From the NCBI GenBank assembly GCA_900540735.1, contig UQHB01000036.1:1-29148 (forward strand): 29,148 bases of DNA. The letters run 5' to 3'. The translations under genes and the position numbers were made by a program. Under the pieces are notes generated by a model. The model was not told the origin of the DNA. It saw only the letters and a program-made list of their open reading frames with translations, and searched no databases. Positions 15,040-21,769 of this stretch are shown piece by piece (within the stretch, counting starts at the first letter, position 1; each line of letters starts with the position of its first letter). The DNA comes from an uncultured Megasphaera sp. (lineage in GTDB: Bacteria > Bacillota > Negativicutes > Veillonellales > Megasphaeraceae).

Positions 15040-15801
15040 TTATTGTAAGCCCAGTTTCGCTGCCCCAAGACCGACATATTCTTTAATAGCTAAACAAGAA
15101 TTATCGAGAATAAACGACTGGGGCACGAAGGAAAAGGCCGTTATATGCTCGGTCGCACTGGCACGGTAATCGCTCGGATACGGTGTAATATCCATCTGTT
15201 CGCGCCGGAAAAACTGTACCGCTCGCGGCATATGGAAGGCACTGGTCACGACGATAGGATGGCTCCAACCATTAGCCATAGCCAGCTGCCGGGCAAACTT
15301 CGCGTTTTCTGCCGTATTACGGCTCTTCGTATCCATGAATATCTTCTCTTCAGGCACACCTAAGGATAAGAGCATGCGCTTTTCAATGACTGCTTCTTCC
15401 GCATCTCCTGCAAAGACAGCACCACCCGATAAGAGAATAGGAATATTCTTTGCTTTCTGTATACGAATGGCCGTCAAGAAGCGATTCGCTGCAGCCTCCC
15501 CTACTTGCCCGGTCCCGTCAAAATCAGGCACACCGGCCCTGGCACCACCGCCGAGTAAAATGACGACATCGCCCGTTAGGTTTTGTGGTGCCGTCTGGGT
15601 ATACGCATCTTCTAAAGGATGGAGCAACGCATCTGATACGGGCACAATGGAAAGGACATATAAAATCCCTACGACGACAGCCAAAGCATGGCGGCCTTTG
15701 GCCTTACGATAATACAAATAGATAGTCACAACCAGTAACGCCGCAACGATACCGCCTAAGGGCAGTATCCACATGTAGAGCCATTTAATGATATATAACA
15801 T
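15040..15801 (-). CDS. YdcF/ElyC family (DUF218) membrane protein
   Basis: The 253-residue protein has two N-terminal membrane segments (about residues 10-30 and 38-58). A DUF218 Rossmann-like domain follows, expected to face outward. Family motifs are 'VVILLGGG', 'ILLSGG', 'SRNTAENA' and 'VVTSAFHMPRAVQFF'. Relatives such as ElyC and SanA act in envelope or peptidoglycan-precursor homeostasis, with undefined chemistry. Its ATG overlaps the upstream gene's stop by one base (TAATG), so the two are translationally coupled. A strong terminator follows. Confidence 0.88.
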   Translation of the reverse strand: MLYIIKWLYMWILPLGGIVAALLVVTIYLYYRKAKGRHALAVVVGILYVLSIVPVSDALLHPLEDAYTQTAPQNLTGDVVILLGGGARAGVPDFDGTGQVGEAAANRFLTAIRIQKAKNIPILLSGGAVFAGDAEEAVIEKRMLLSLGVPEEKIFMDTKSRNTAENAKFARQLAMANGWSHPIVVTSAFHMPRAVQFFRREQMDITPYPSDYRASATEHITAFSFVPQSFILDNSCLAIKEYVGLGAAKLGLQ

Positions 15802-16430
15802 TAGTCCTTGCCTTCTTTAGTGTAGTGCCGCGACGGTACGTCGAGCAAAATCACGCCGCCTTTGCGGACATAGCCTGTATCCCACAATTCTTTGAGCGGC
15901 AGCCAGCGATAGCAGCCATAGGTCACGAGCTTGACCATAAAGTCATCTTCAAATTCTTCATACCCGGCGAGCCAGAACCAATGCCAGACATAGTCAATTA
16001 AATTAGGATTAATGTGGCGTAAATTTAAGTATGGCACCGGTAAATTATGGTCAATTTCCCAGCGAATAGCATCTTCTATTTCCACAAAAGGACAGTCACC
16101 ACTAAGGCCGCGCATAGTCACATCAGTCTCGCCGACATGAGATAAGTAAGACTGATAGCCGTCAATCCATAAGTCCAGCGTATCAATGCCGCCCTTACGA
16201 GGCCGCAAAAAAGGTTTCATAGTCTGGGAAAACTGAATATAGTCTGCTGCATTTAACTGATACACATCAAAAGGATATAACTCTTTCTTGCCATAATGGA
16301 GAGCTAAATAAATACTGACATCGCACGCCGTCACAGCACCGCAGCCGCCAATATTCATCCAGTGGTCCGAAAACAAGGCCTGATTATACCCATAATAATT
16401 GCCAATTTTAAACAATGGTAATTCCTTCAT
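15801..16430 (-). CDS. C39-like cysteine-peptidase-fold protein
   Basis: A 209-residue protein without a signal peptide. 'WMNIGGCGAVTACD' places a Cys at residue 30 in a C39/papain-like nucleophile setting. 'HWFWLAGYE' in the C-terminal half fits the catalytic His strand of C39-like peptidases, and 'YRWLPLKELWD' resembles the segment after it. The usual Asp after the His strand appears to be Thr ('VKLVTYG'), so activity may be reduced. The second of two nearby ATGs (16428-16430) is chosen because GAGGGGG is about 8 bases away; the ATG at 16436 is almost touching it. It is coupled to the YdcF gene. The substrate is unknown and the family assignment is tentative. Confidence 0.6.
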   Translation of the reverse strand: MKELPLFKIGNYYGYNQALFSDHWMNIGGCGAVTACDVSIYLALHYGKKELYPFDVYQLNAADYIQFSQTMKPFLRPRKGGIDTLDLWIDGYQSYLSHVGETDVTMRGLSGDCPFVEIEDAIRWEIDHNLPVPYLNLRHINPNLIDYVWHWFWLAGYEEFEDDFMVKLVTYGCYRWLPLKELWDTGYVRKGGVILLDVPSRHYTKEGKD

Positions 16431-16464
16431 TACCATTCCCCCTCATATTCCTGTATTGACGTTT

Positions 16465-16473
16465 ATTATACCA
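16465..16473 (-). promoter_or_regulatory. Extended -10 promoter of the C39-like/ydcF pair
   Basis: On the minus strand TGG directly precedes TATAAT (16465-16470), an extended -10 element about 35 bases upstream of the start. No convincing -35 box is visible. Confidence 0.6.
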
Positions 16474-16594
16474 TAGTCGCCACGGTGAGGACAGAAAAAG
16501 TTACCTAAATTCTCCACTTTTCAAATAGGTCTTACGTATGCTAAAGATGCATAAGTTTTCTTATTAATAACCATTTTCTTTTCACAGTAATTAT

Positions 16595-16602
16595 GATATA
16601 CT
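16595..16602 (+). promoter_or_regulatory. Extended -10 promoter of the small Cys-containing gene
   Basis: TGATATACT (TATACT at 16597-16602) forms an extended -10 element about 70 bases upstream of the small ORF. The surroundings are AT-rich, with no strong -35. Confidence 0.5.
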
Positions 16603-16671
16603 GTAATCAATATAAGAAAAGAATAAAAGAATATTTATACTTTATATTCATGTTAGAAAGGAAGGCCGCCA

Positions 16672-16818
16672 ATGTTACAAAAATTATTAGCCATTAAAGA
16701 AGCAGTCTCTCAAGTTTTTGCCGGGTATGCTGGCTGTTCTACAGGCGGTTGCTGCGGCGTATCGCTCCCCAAAGCCGATCAAGATGCGTTGAAAAAGCTC
16801 AAAGAACAACAAAAATGA
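16672..16818 (+). CDS. 48-residue small Cys-containing protein, unknown
   Basis: I do not recognise the family. ATG 16672-16674 is preceded at 6-7 bases by GAAAGGAAGG, and the frame runs 48 codons to TGA. The product has an amphipathic N-terminal helix beginning 'MLQKLLAIKEAVSQVF'. A central turn 'GYAGCSTGGCCGVSLP' carries Cys22, Cys27 and Cys28, and the tail is Lys/Gln-rich and charged. No membrane segment or leader is evident. The clustered cysteines with glycines could bind a metal or cluster or form a disulfide. It is preceded by an extended -10 promoter and lies just upstream of the ssrA promoter, on the same strand. The good ribosome binding site and protein-like composition support a real gene. 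Confidence 0.7.
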   Translation: MLQKLLAIKEAVSQVFAGYAGCSTGGCCGVSLPKADQDALKKLKEQQK

Positions 16819-16837
16819 GCCTGTTCGTTCAATAGTA

Positions 16838-16865
16838 TTGCAAAATTTTGTTAATATGATATACT
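16838..16865 (+). promoter_or_regulatory. ssrA promoter
   Basis: TTGCAA (16838-16843) and TATACT (16860-16865) are 16 bases apart, and the mature tmRNA begins about 30 bases downstream. Confidence 0.75.
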
Positions 16866-16896
16866 AAGTCATACGTTCTGCAAAGAATGTAGTTAT

Positions 16897-17248
16897 GGGG
16901 ATGTAAAGGTCTCGACGTGCATGGTTGTATCATGAATAGCGAGCCGGTGTGTCATCTGACCGTAAAACGGTGAAACTTTCAAATTAAACGCAAAAGAAAA
17001 CAATTTTGCTTTAGCTGCCTAATCGCAGCTAACGTCTCGCCTCGCTACTCCTGCGGGCTTGGTGTAGACGTCACTTAGCGGGATACTATAAGGCTTTTGC
17101 CTAAGGGCCTTATGGGAAACTCCTAGGCTGGAACAGTGTAGTTTGTCCTTGTACGATAGCTGTTTGAGACATAAAACAAGGTCTGCGCTCGGAGAAGTTC
17201 GTGGGGCAGTATGTGCGGACAGGAGTTCGACTCTCCTCATCTCCACCA
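16897..17248 (+). ncRNA. ssrA: Transfer-messenger RNA (tmRNA)
   Basis: The tRNA-like ends pair GGGGATG at the 5' end with CATCTCC before the 3' ACCA, and a TTCGA T-loop segment (17225-17229) is present. The resume reading frame encodes the proteolysis tag AKENNFALAA followed by TAA. Pseudoknot-forming GC-rich segments fill the middle. tmRNA rescues stalled ribosomes with SmpB and marks the product for degradation. The CCA end is encoded. It has its own promoter and terminator. Confidence 0.97.
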
Positions 17249-17253
17249 TAAGA

Positions 17254-17298
17254 AAAAAGACACGACAAAATATCACTATTTTGTCGTGTCTTTTTATT
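17254..17298 (+). terminator. ssrA terminator
   Basis: A long stem with arms around AAAAGACACGACAAAATA and its complement, closed by a short loop and ended by a run of Ts, follows the tmRNA 3' end by a few bases. The 160 bases up to the next gene hold its promoter and operator. Confidence 0.93.
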
Positions 17299-17365
17299 TT
17301 TGCCAAAAACTGTTATTTTTACTCGATTTTCTGGTATATTTCATAAACTAGATTAAATAACTCTC

Positions 17366-17394
17366 TTGTACTTTTCTATAAAAACGATTACAAT
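17366..17394 (+). promoter_or_regulatory. Promoter of the EutS-like operon
   Basis: TTGTAC (17366-17371) and TACAAT (17389-17394) are 17 bases apart. Transcription would begin near 17401, within the palindrome listed next. Confidence 0.7.
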
Positions 17395-17399
17395 AATGA

Positions 17400-17412
17400 C
17401 ATACGAAGTATG
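17400..17412 (+). promoter_or_regulatory. Palindromic operator candidate at the transcription start
   Basis: CATAC-GAA-GTATG is a perfect 13-base dyad placed at the predicted +1 position of the EutS-like operon, where a repressor would block transcription. Its core TACGAAGT also occurs upstream of the phosphate genes in this window. Confidence 0.45.
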
Positions 17413-17475
17413 ACTGATGTTTATAGGGCATACTGTATCTGTAATGATTGGCATAATACAAGGGAGCACGTACGA

Positions 17476-17877
17476 ATGAACTTTTCATTAAACAGCACGT
17501 TCCATCCAGACCAAACGGGGAAAGACGAAACCATGTCCCGCATTATTATGGAAAGCGTACCGGGCCGTCAAATCACACTGGCACATATCATTGCCAGTCC
17601 TGACCAGATTCTCTACCGTAAGCTTGGCCTTGACCCGAACGTGGACTACAAAAACGCCGCTATTGGCATTTTGACTCAAACTCCATACGAAACGGCAATC
17701 ATTACGGCAGACATTGCCCTTAAAGCAGCAGCCATTCAGCTAGGGTTCGTTGACCGTTTCAGCGGCACCTTAGTCGTTACCGGTTCCATTTCAGACGTAA
17801 CCATTGCTTGGGAAAAGGTTTTGGATTACGTCCACACTACACTCGGATTCGACGTCTGTCAAATCACGAAGGCTTAA
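17476..17877 (+). CDS. EutS/PduU-type bacterial microcompartment shell protein
   Basis: The 133-residue protein is a circularly permuted single-BMC-domain shell protein. Diagnostic segments are 'IMESVPGRQITLAHIIA', 'AAIGILTQTPYETAIITADIALKAA' split around residues 65-90, 'LGFVDRFSGTLVVTGSI', and the C-terminal 'VCQITKA'. These align well with EutS and PduU in order and spacing. From ATG 17476 there are 19 residues before the conserved region; ATG 17533 would give a more standard N-terminus. The first has a GGGAG site 9 bases away and is preferred, but the choice is uncertain. It is the first gene of the operon, directly before an EutP-like GTPase. No hexameric (EutM/PduA) or pentameric (EutN) shell gene and no signature enzyme is nearby, so it would have to work alone or with shell genes elsewhere. 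Confidence 0.92.
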   Translation: MNFSLNSTFHPDQTGKDETMSRIIMESVPGRQITLAHIIASPDQILYRKLGLDPNVDYKNAAIGILTQTPYETAIITADIALKAAAIQLGFVDRFSGTLVVTGSISDVTIAWEKVLDYVHTTLGFDVCQITKA

Positions 17878-17920
17878 CTATGTTCTTTCACTCTGTATGA
17901 AAGGAGGTTGTCTATATGCT

Positions 17921-18427
17921 ATGAAGAAAATCATGCTCATCGGGCGGACTGGTGCCGGGAAAACAACACTGACCCAAGTGCTCAAGGGAAACACGATTAC
18001 ATATCATAAAACGCAATATGTAAATTATCATGATGTCATCATTGATACACCAGGGGAATATGCAGAAAATCCCTCGCTGGCAAGAGCCCTCATCGTCTAT
18101 TCACACGAAGCAGACATTATTGGGCTTCTCGTCAACGCAGCGGAACCGTACAGTCTCTATCCCCCAAATATCGTTTCTCTCAGCACGCGCGAAGTCATCG
18201 GTATTGTGACCCACATTCACGACTCATACGCTAATTTGGCACAAGCAGCTCTATGGCTTGAAAATACGGGATGCAAGAAAGTCTTTTATGTTGACTCTGT
18301 AACGGGCGAAGGCATTCCGGAACTTCTGGCATATTTAAAAGAAGATGGTGACAAGCTTCCGTGGGATGAAAAATACGCGTTAGAAGTCGAAGAAACTAAT
18401 TCCCTGCATGACGCAGGCTCTACTTAA
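17921..18427 (+). CDS. EutP/PduV-like microcompartment-associated GTPase
   Basis: A 168-residue Ras-like P-loop protein. Motifs in order: P-loop 'GRTGAGKTT' (residues 8-16), 'KTQYVNYHD' in the switch I area, and G3 'DTPGEY' (residues 42-47), which is characteristic of EutP. The G4 position reads 'THIH' (97-100) instead of the usual TKxD. G5-like 'VDSVTGEG' is near residue 124. EutP is usually associated with ethanolamine or propanediol microcompartments and has been linked to shell positioning or acetate metabolism. AAAGGAGG lies 13 bases upstream. Between them a two-codon frame (ATG CTA TGA) ends overlapping this start, which may couple initiation. The gene follows the shell gene by about 43 bases. 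Confidence 0.88.
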   Translation: MKKIMLIGRTGAGKTTLTQVLKGNTITYHKTQYVNYHDVIIDTPGEYAENPSLARALIVYSHEADIIGLLVNAAEPYSLYPPNIVSLSTREVIGIVTHIHDSYANLAQAALWLENTGCKKVFYVDSVTGEGIPELLAYLKEDGDKLPWDEKYALEVEETNSLHDAGST

Positions 18428-18439
18428 GGAGGAATAATT

Positions 18440-19186
18440 ATGTTTCCATATATATGTGAGTTTGTAGGTACGTTCTTGTTAATTCTCTTAGGGAACGGCG
18501 TTGTTGCCAACGTTTCCTTAACGAAATCGAATTTTAAAGGCGGCGGCTTAACCATGATTACGTGCGCATGGGGTCTTGCCGTTATGATTCCGGCTTATAT
18601 TTTTGGTGTTCATTCGGGTGCTCATTTCAACCCGGCTTTAACCATTGCTTTAGCTGTTGGCGGTTTATTCCCATGGGCTATGGTTCCTGGCTATTGCATC
18701 GCTCAATTTGCTGGTGCCTTCTGCGGCGGCGCACTCGTTTCTATTCTGTTCCGTGATCAATTCGCTGCAACCGAAGACCAAGGTGCAAAACTCGGTGTAT
18801 TCTGCACGTCTCCGGCTGTCCGCAACTTACCGCTGAACTTCTTGAGCGAATTTGTTGGCACCTTCGTCCTCTTATTCGCTATCATGGGTATTGCTACGTC
18901 GGCTGGTATCAAACCGGCTCCTGGCGCAGAACTGGCTGTTGGTATTAACAACCTCTACGTACTCGGTATCATCGTAGCTATTGGCCAGTCTTTCGGCGGC
19001 TTAACAGGGTATGCCATTAACCCAGCCCGTGACTGGGGTCCTCGGTTTGCCCACACCATTATGCCTATTCCTGGTAAAGGAACATCGCACTGGGGCGACT
19101 ACGCTATTATTCCGCTCATCGGACCGATTTGCGGCGGTATTGTAGGCGTCTTATTCTACCAGTTCGTCTTCTCCTTCGCCGGATAA
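18440..19186 (+). CDS. MIP family aquaglyceroporin, GlpF/PduF-like
   Basis: A 248-residue channel with six membrane helices and both half-helix motifs: 'NPA' at residues 64-66 and 'NPARD' at 194-198. The selectivity filter residues match the glycerol type: Trp44 ('AWGLAV'), a Gly before the second half-helix, Tyr191 in place of GlpF Phe, and Arg197. It should pass glycerol, propanediol or similar small polyols. GGAGGAATAATT precedes the ATG, 13 bases after the EutP-like gene, so it is in the same operon. PduF has the same role in propanediol microcompartment loci. No glycerol kinase or dehydratase is close by, so the solute is not defined. A strong terminator follows. Confidence 0.93.
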   Translation: MFPYICEFVGTFLLILLGNGVVANVSLTKSNFKGGGLTMITCAWGLAVMIPAYIFGVHSGAHFNPALTIALAVGGLFPWAMVPGYCIAQFAGAFCGGALVSILFRDQFAATEDQGAKLGVFCTSPAVRNLPLNFLSEFVGTFVLLFAIMGIATSAGIKPAPGAELAVGINNLYVLGIIVAIGQSFGGLTGYAINPARDWGPRFAHTIMPIPGKGTSHWGDYAIIPLIGPICGGIVGVLFYQFVFSFAG

Positions 19187-19199
19187 TTTATACGAATAC

Positions 19200-19244
19200 G
19201 AGGCTGACAATAGGAGACATCCTACAAGGTCAGCCTCTTTTTTT
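19200..19244 (+). terminator. Terminator or attenuator before the TPR gene
   Basis: GAGGCTGAC (19200-19208) pairs with GTCAGCCTC (19229-19237), an inner AGGA/TCCT stem extends it, and seven Ts follow (19238-19244). The next gene starts only 20 bases after the T-run, with its ribosome binding site in between and no room for a promoter. Confidence 0.88.
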
Positions 19245-19264
19245 ATCTCTAAAGGAGGATGGAC

Positions 19265-21076
19265 ATGAGCCAATCACTAGGTGAATTCTTTAGCACTGTC
19301 GATACACTCTATTCGACTGGCCGCACTGCAGAAATAGAGCCCTTTTTAAAACGGACCATGAATGAACACCGCGTCTGCTGCGGCGGTCACGACCAAGTCT
19401 TTACGGCAGCCCTCAACGAACTGGGCACGTACTACCGTGGTGTAAGCCGCTATGCCGAATCGGTGCAGGCCTTTGAAGAAGCAGGGCGCGACATTTTGAG
19501 CTACGGCACGAAAGATACAGTCGATTACGCGACGAACCGCATCAATCTGGCCGGGACGCTCCGCCTGATGAAAGAATACGACCGAGCACTCCAGCTCTAT
19601 ACAGAAGCAGCCAACATTTACAGCCGCCTCGAAGGCAAACGGGGCTATCATTACGCCACGGTTTTAAATAACTTGTCCCTCGTCTACTTAGACCTTGGGA
19701 AATACGCCGAAGCCTTGCAGTACACAGAAGAAGCTCTCTCCATTATCCGCGTCTTGCCGGGCCATGACGAAGAACAATCCATTTCCCTCATCAATCGCGG
19801 TACAGCAAAATGGCATCTCCACCGCACTGACGAAGCGGCAGCTGATGCCGAAAAAGCCTTGGCTATGTACGAAAGGCTCCACGAAAAAGGCGTTCATTAT
19901 GCCAATGCCCTCAACCTTTGCGGCACCATCGCGATGGGACAAAAGGCCTACGACAAGGCGTACGGCTATTTTTCGGCTGCCCAGCAATACATTAAGCAGA
20001 CCTTTGGCGAAAATGACGACTATCGCTTAGCTGCGAAAAATGCAGACGAAGCCAAGAAATACGTACCGGAACTGCAATTTTCGTCAACCAAAGCAGCTAT
20101 TCATTCGATTCCGACACTCCCCAAAGACACAGCACCTGCTGCGCCAAGTGAAGGAGCGGGCCTCCCCTTATGTAAAGCTTACTACGAAGAAATTGGCAAA
20201 CCGATGCTGGAAAAAGCCTTCGCGTCTGTCCAAGACAGAATCGCTGTCGGCCTCGTCGGTGATGGCTCAGAATGCCTGGGCTTTGACGATGAAATCTCTC
20301 GTGATCACGACTGGGGTCCGTCTTTCTGCTTGTGGCTCACCAATGACGACTACGCCACGTTCGGCCAAGACCTGCAAAAAGCCTACGATACGTTGCCGAA
20401 AACGTTCCGCGGCTTTACGCGTAAGACCGCTTCCGGCGGTGAAGGCCGTGTCGGTGTCCTCCGTATTTCTGATTTCTATCGGCAATTCATTGGCTTATCA
20501 CGGGTACCGCAAACGGTCGCTGAATGGAATGCTATTCCTGAAAAATACTTAGCCAAAGCGACAAATGGCGAAGTCTTTGCAGACCTCTTAGGGCGTTTTA
20601 CAGAAATTCGTCAGGCCCTCCTCCAGTATTATCCTGAAGACGTACGGCTGAAAAAAATCGCTGTCCGTGCAGCAACGATGGCCCAAAGCGGTCAATACAA
20701 CTATCCCCGTATCCTCAAACGGCACGATGTCGTTGCCGCAGGCTGCGCGCTCTATGAATTCGTCAATGCCGCCATGTCTATGGCCTATTTGCTCAATAAA
20801 CAGTACATGCCTTTCTATAAATGGGCCTTCCGCGGCCTTCGCGACCTGCCAAAAGTGCCGCAAATGCACAGTAAACTCGAAGCCCTTTGTACGAGTACGA
20901 ATACAGCGAAGAACGTGGAACTCATTGAAGACATTTGTACGGACATCCGCGACGAATGGCGGCTCCAAGGCATTGCTGACGGGCCGAGCGATTTTCTCAT
21001 TACGTACTGCGCCGACATTACTAGCAAAATCCAGGACTCTCACCTTCGTTCACTCCATATTATGCAAGAATTCTAA
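19265..21076 (+). CDS. TPR-repeat protein with DUF4037 nucleotidyltransferase-like domain
   Basis: A 603-residue soluble protein. About residues 1-265 form tetratricopeptide repeats, with visible units such as 'YATVLNNLSLVYLDLGKYAEALQYTEEAL' in pieces. A linker with Ala/Pro runs to about 295. The C-terminal part has 'GDGSECLGFDDEISRDHDWGP' in pieces near residues 335-355, which resembles a minimal nucleotidyltransferase motif (GS...D.S.D.D), and matches my memory of DUF4037. A helical region to the C-terminus follows. The start is ATG 19265, with AAAGGAGG six bases before; the ATG at 19259 abuts the ribosome site. The target of any nucleotidyl transfer is unknown; TPRs suggest a protein partner. 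It is 12 bases before the DUF4125 gene, and the two are probably functionally linked. Confidence 0.82.
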   Translation: MSQSLGEFFSTVDTLYSTGRTAEIEPFLKRTMNEHRVCCGGHDQVFTAALNELGTYYRGVSRYAESVQAFEEAGRDILSYGTKDTVDYATNRINLAGTLRLMKEYDRALQLYTEAANIYSRLEGKRGYHYATVLNNLSLVYLDLGKYAEALQYTEEALSIIRVLPGHDEEQSISLINRGTAKWHLHRTDEAAADAEKALAMYERLHEKGVHYANALNLCGTIAMGQKAYDKAYGYFSAAQQYIKQTFGENDDYRLAAKNADEAKKYVPELQFSSTKAAIHSIPTLPKDTAPAAPSEGAGLPLCKAYYEEIGKPMLEKAFASVQDRIAVGLVGDGSECLGFDDEISRDHDWGPSFCLWLTNDDYATFGQDLQKAYDTLPKTFRGFTRKTASGGEGRVGVLRISDFYRQFIGLSRVPQTVAEWNAIPEKYLAKATNGEVFADLLGRFTEIRQALLQYYPEDVRLKKIAVRAATMAQSGQYNYPRILKRHDVVAAGCALYEFVNAAMSMAYLLNKQYMPFYKWAFRGLRDLPKVPQMHSKLEALCTSTNTAKNVELIEDICTDIRDEWRLQGIADGPSDFLITYCADITSKIQDSHLRSLHIMQEF

Positions 21077-21088
21077 GGAGGCATTCTT

Positions 21089-21715
21089 ATGGCAACACCA
21101 GCAATTCCGAACCTTCCGCAAACGAAAGACGAGCTCATTTCCAAAATCATCGAAATGGAATGGCCCATGTTTACGACTGTCCATGACACAGCCGGTCGGG
21201 CACTTTGCCAAGACGACCATAAAACCTTCATCACTATGCGCATGAGCCAGTTCATGGCTTGGGACGAAGCAACGCTAAAACTCTATTACGGCGACGTCTA
21301 TACAGCCATGACGAGCCATCAAAACTTGATGACCTATAAGTATGGCTATATGATGGAATATACACACCCTGAAGAATACGAAATCATTAAAGAAGACTTG
21401 CCAAGCATTAACATGTGGAAACGGCAGCTCATCATCGCCATTGTGCGCCAGCAAATCAAATGGTATACCGATGTAGCCCAGCGGTTCCCCAATATTCTTC
21501 GCAGCGGACGCCCGATTCGCCAGTCCCAAGCCCATTTAGGCGATACGTCCTTTGAAGTCTATTTGCGCTGCGAGCTCTATACGTATTCATATGAAACCCT
21601 CGAATCCTTGTGGCGGTATATGCAGCACTTAAAAGCAGATGACAAAAACTTAAACGAAATGATTCTGAAAAACACGGCGAAGTTGTATGGCTTCGATTCC
21701 ATTGCAGCGTTGTAA
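21089..21715 (+). CDS. DUF4125 family protein
   Basis: A 208-residue soluble, mainly helical protein of unknown function that I assign to DUF4125 from overall pattern. It opens with 'KDELISKIIEMEWPMFTTVHD', given here in parts, followed by 'DDHKTFITMRMSQFMAWDEATL', a Tyr- and Met-rich middle, and an internal 'FEVYLRCELYTYSYETLESLWRYM' stretch. No catalytic motif is obvious; conserved-looking Trp, His and Asp residues cluster in the first 60 residues. AAGGAGG precedes the ATG, 12 bases after the TPR-DUF4037 gene. It ends the operon before a strong terminator. A joint role with the DUF4037 protein is inferred from tight coupling. Confidence 0.75.
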   Translation: MATPAIPNLPQTKDELISKIIEMEWPMFTTVHDTAGRALCQDDHKTFITMRMSQFMAWDEATLKLYYGDVYTAMTSHQNLMTYKYGYMMEYTHPEEYEIIKEDLPSINMWKRQLIIAIVRQQIKWYTDVAQRFPNILRSGRPIRQSQAHLGDTSFEVYLRCELYTYSYETLESLWRYMQHLKADDKNLNEMILKNTAKLYGFDSIAAL

Positions 21716-21721
21716 TACACA

Positions 21722-21759
21722 TAAACACAGGCATCCTAATGATAGGATGCCTGTGTTTT
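21722..21759. terminator. Bidirectional terminator between DUF4125 and yibE/F genes
   Basis: A perfect 16-base stem (21723-21738 with 21743-21758) with a four-base loop and Ts on both sides closes the two convergent transcripts. Confidence 0.93.
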
Positions 21760-21769
21760 ATATAAATAT

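Noticed and set aside
17019..17306. Open frames on both strands across the tmRNA and its terminator.
   Set aside because: They lie within the structured RNA, lack ribosome binding sites and are explained by ssrA.
20040..20552. A 170-codon frame in another phase of the TPR-DUF4037 gene.
   Set aside because: Lys/Arg/Thr/Ser-rich out-of-frame translation with no ribosome binding site; the main frame is continuous.
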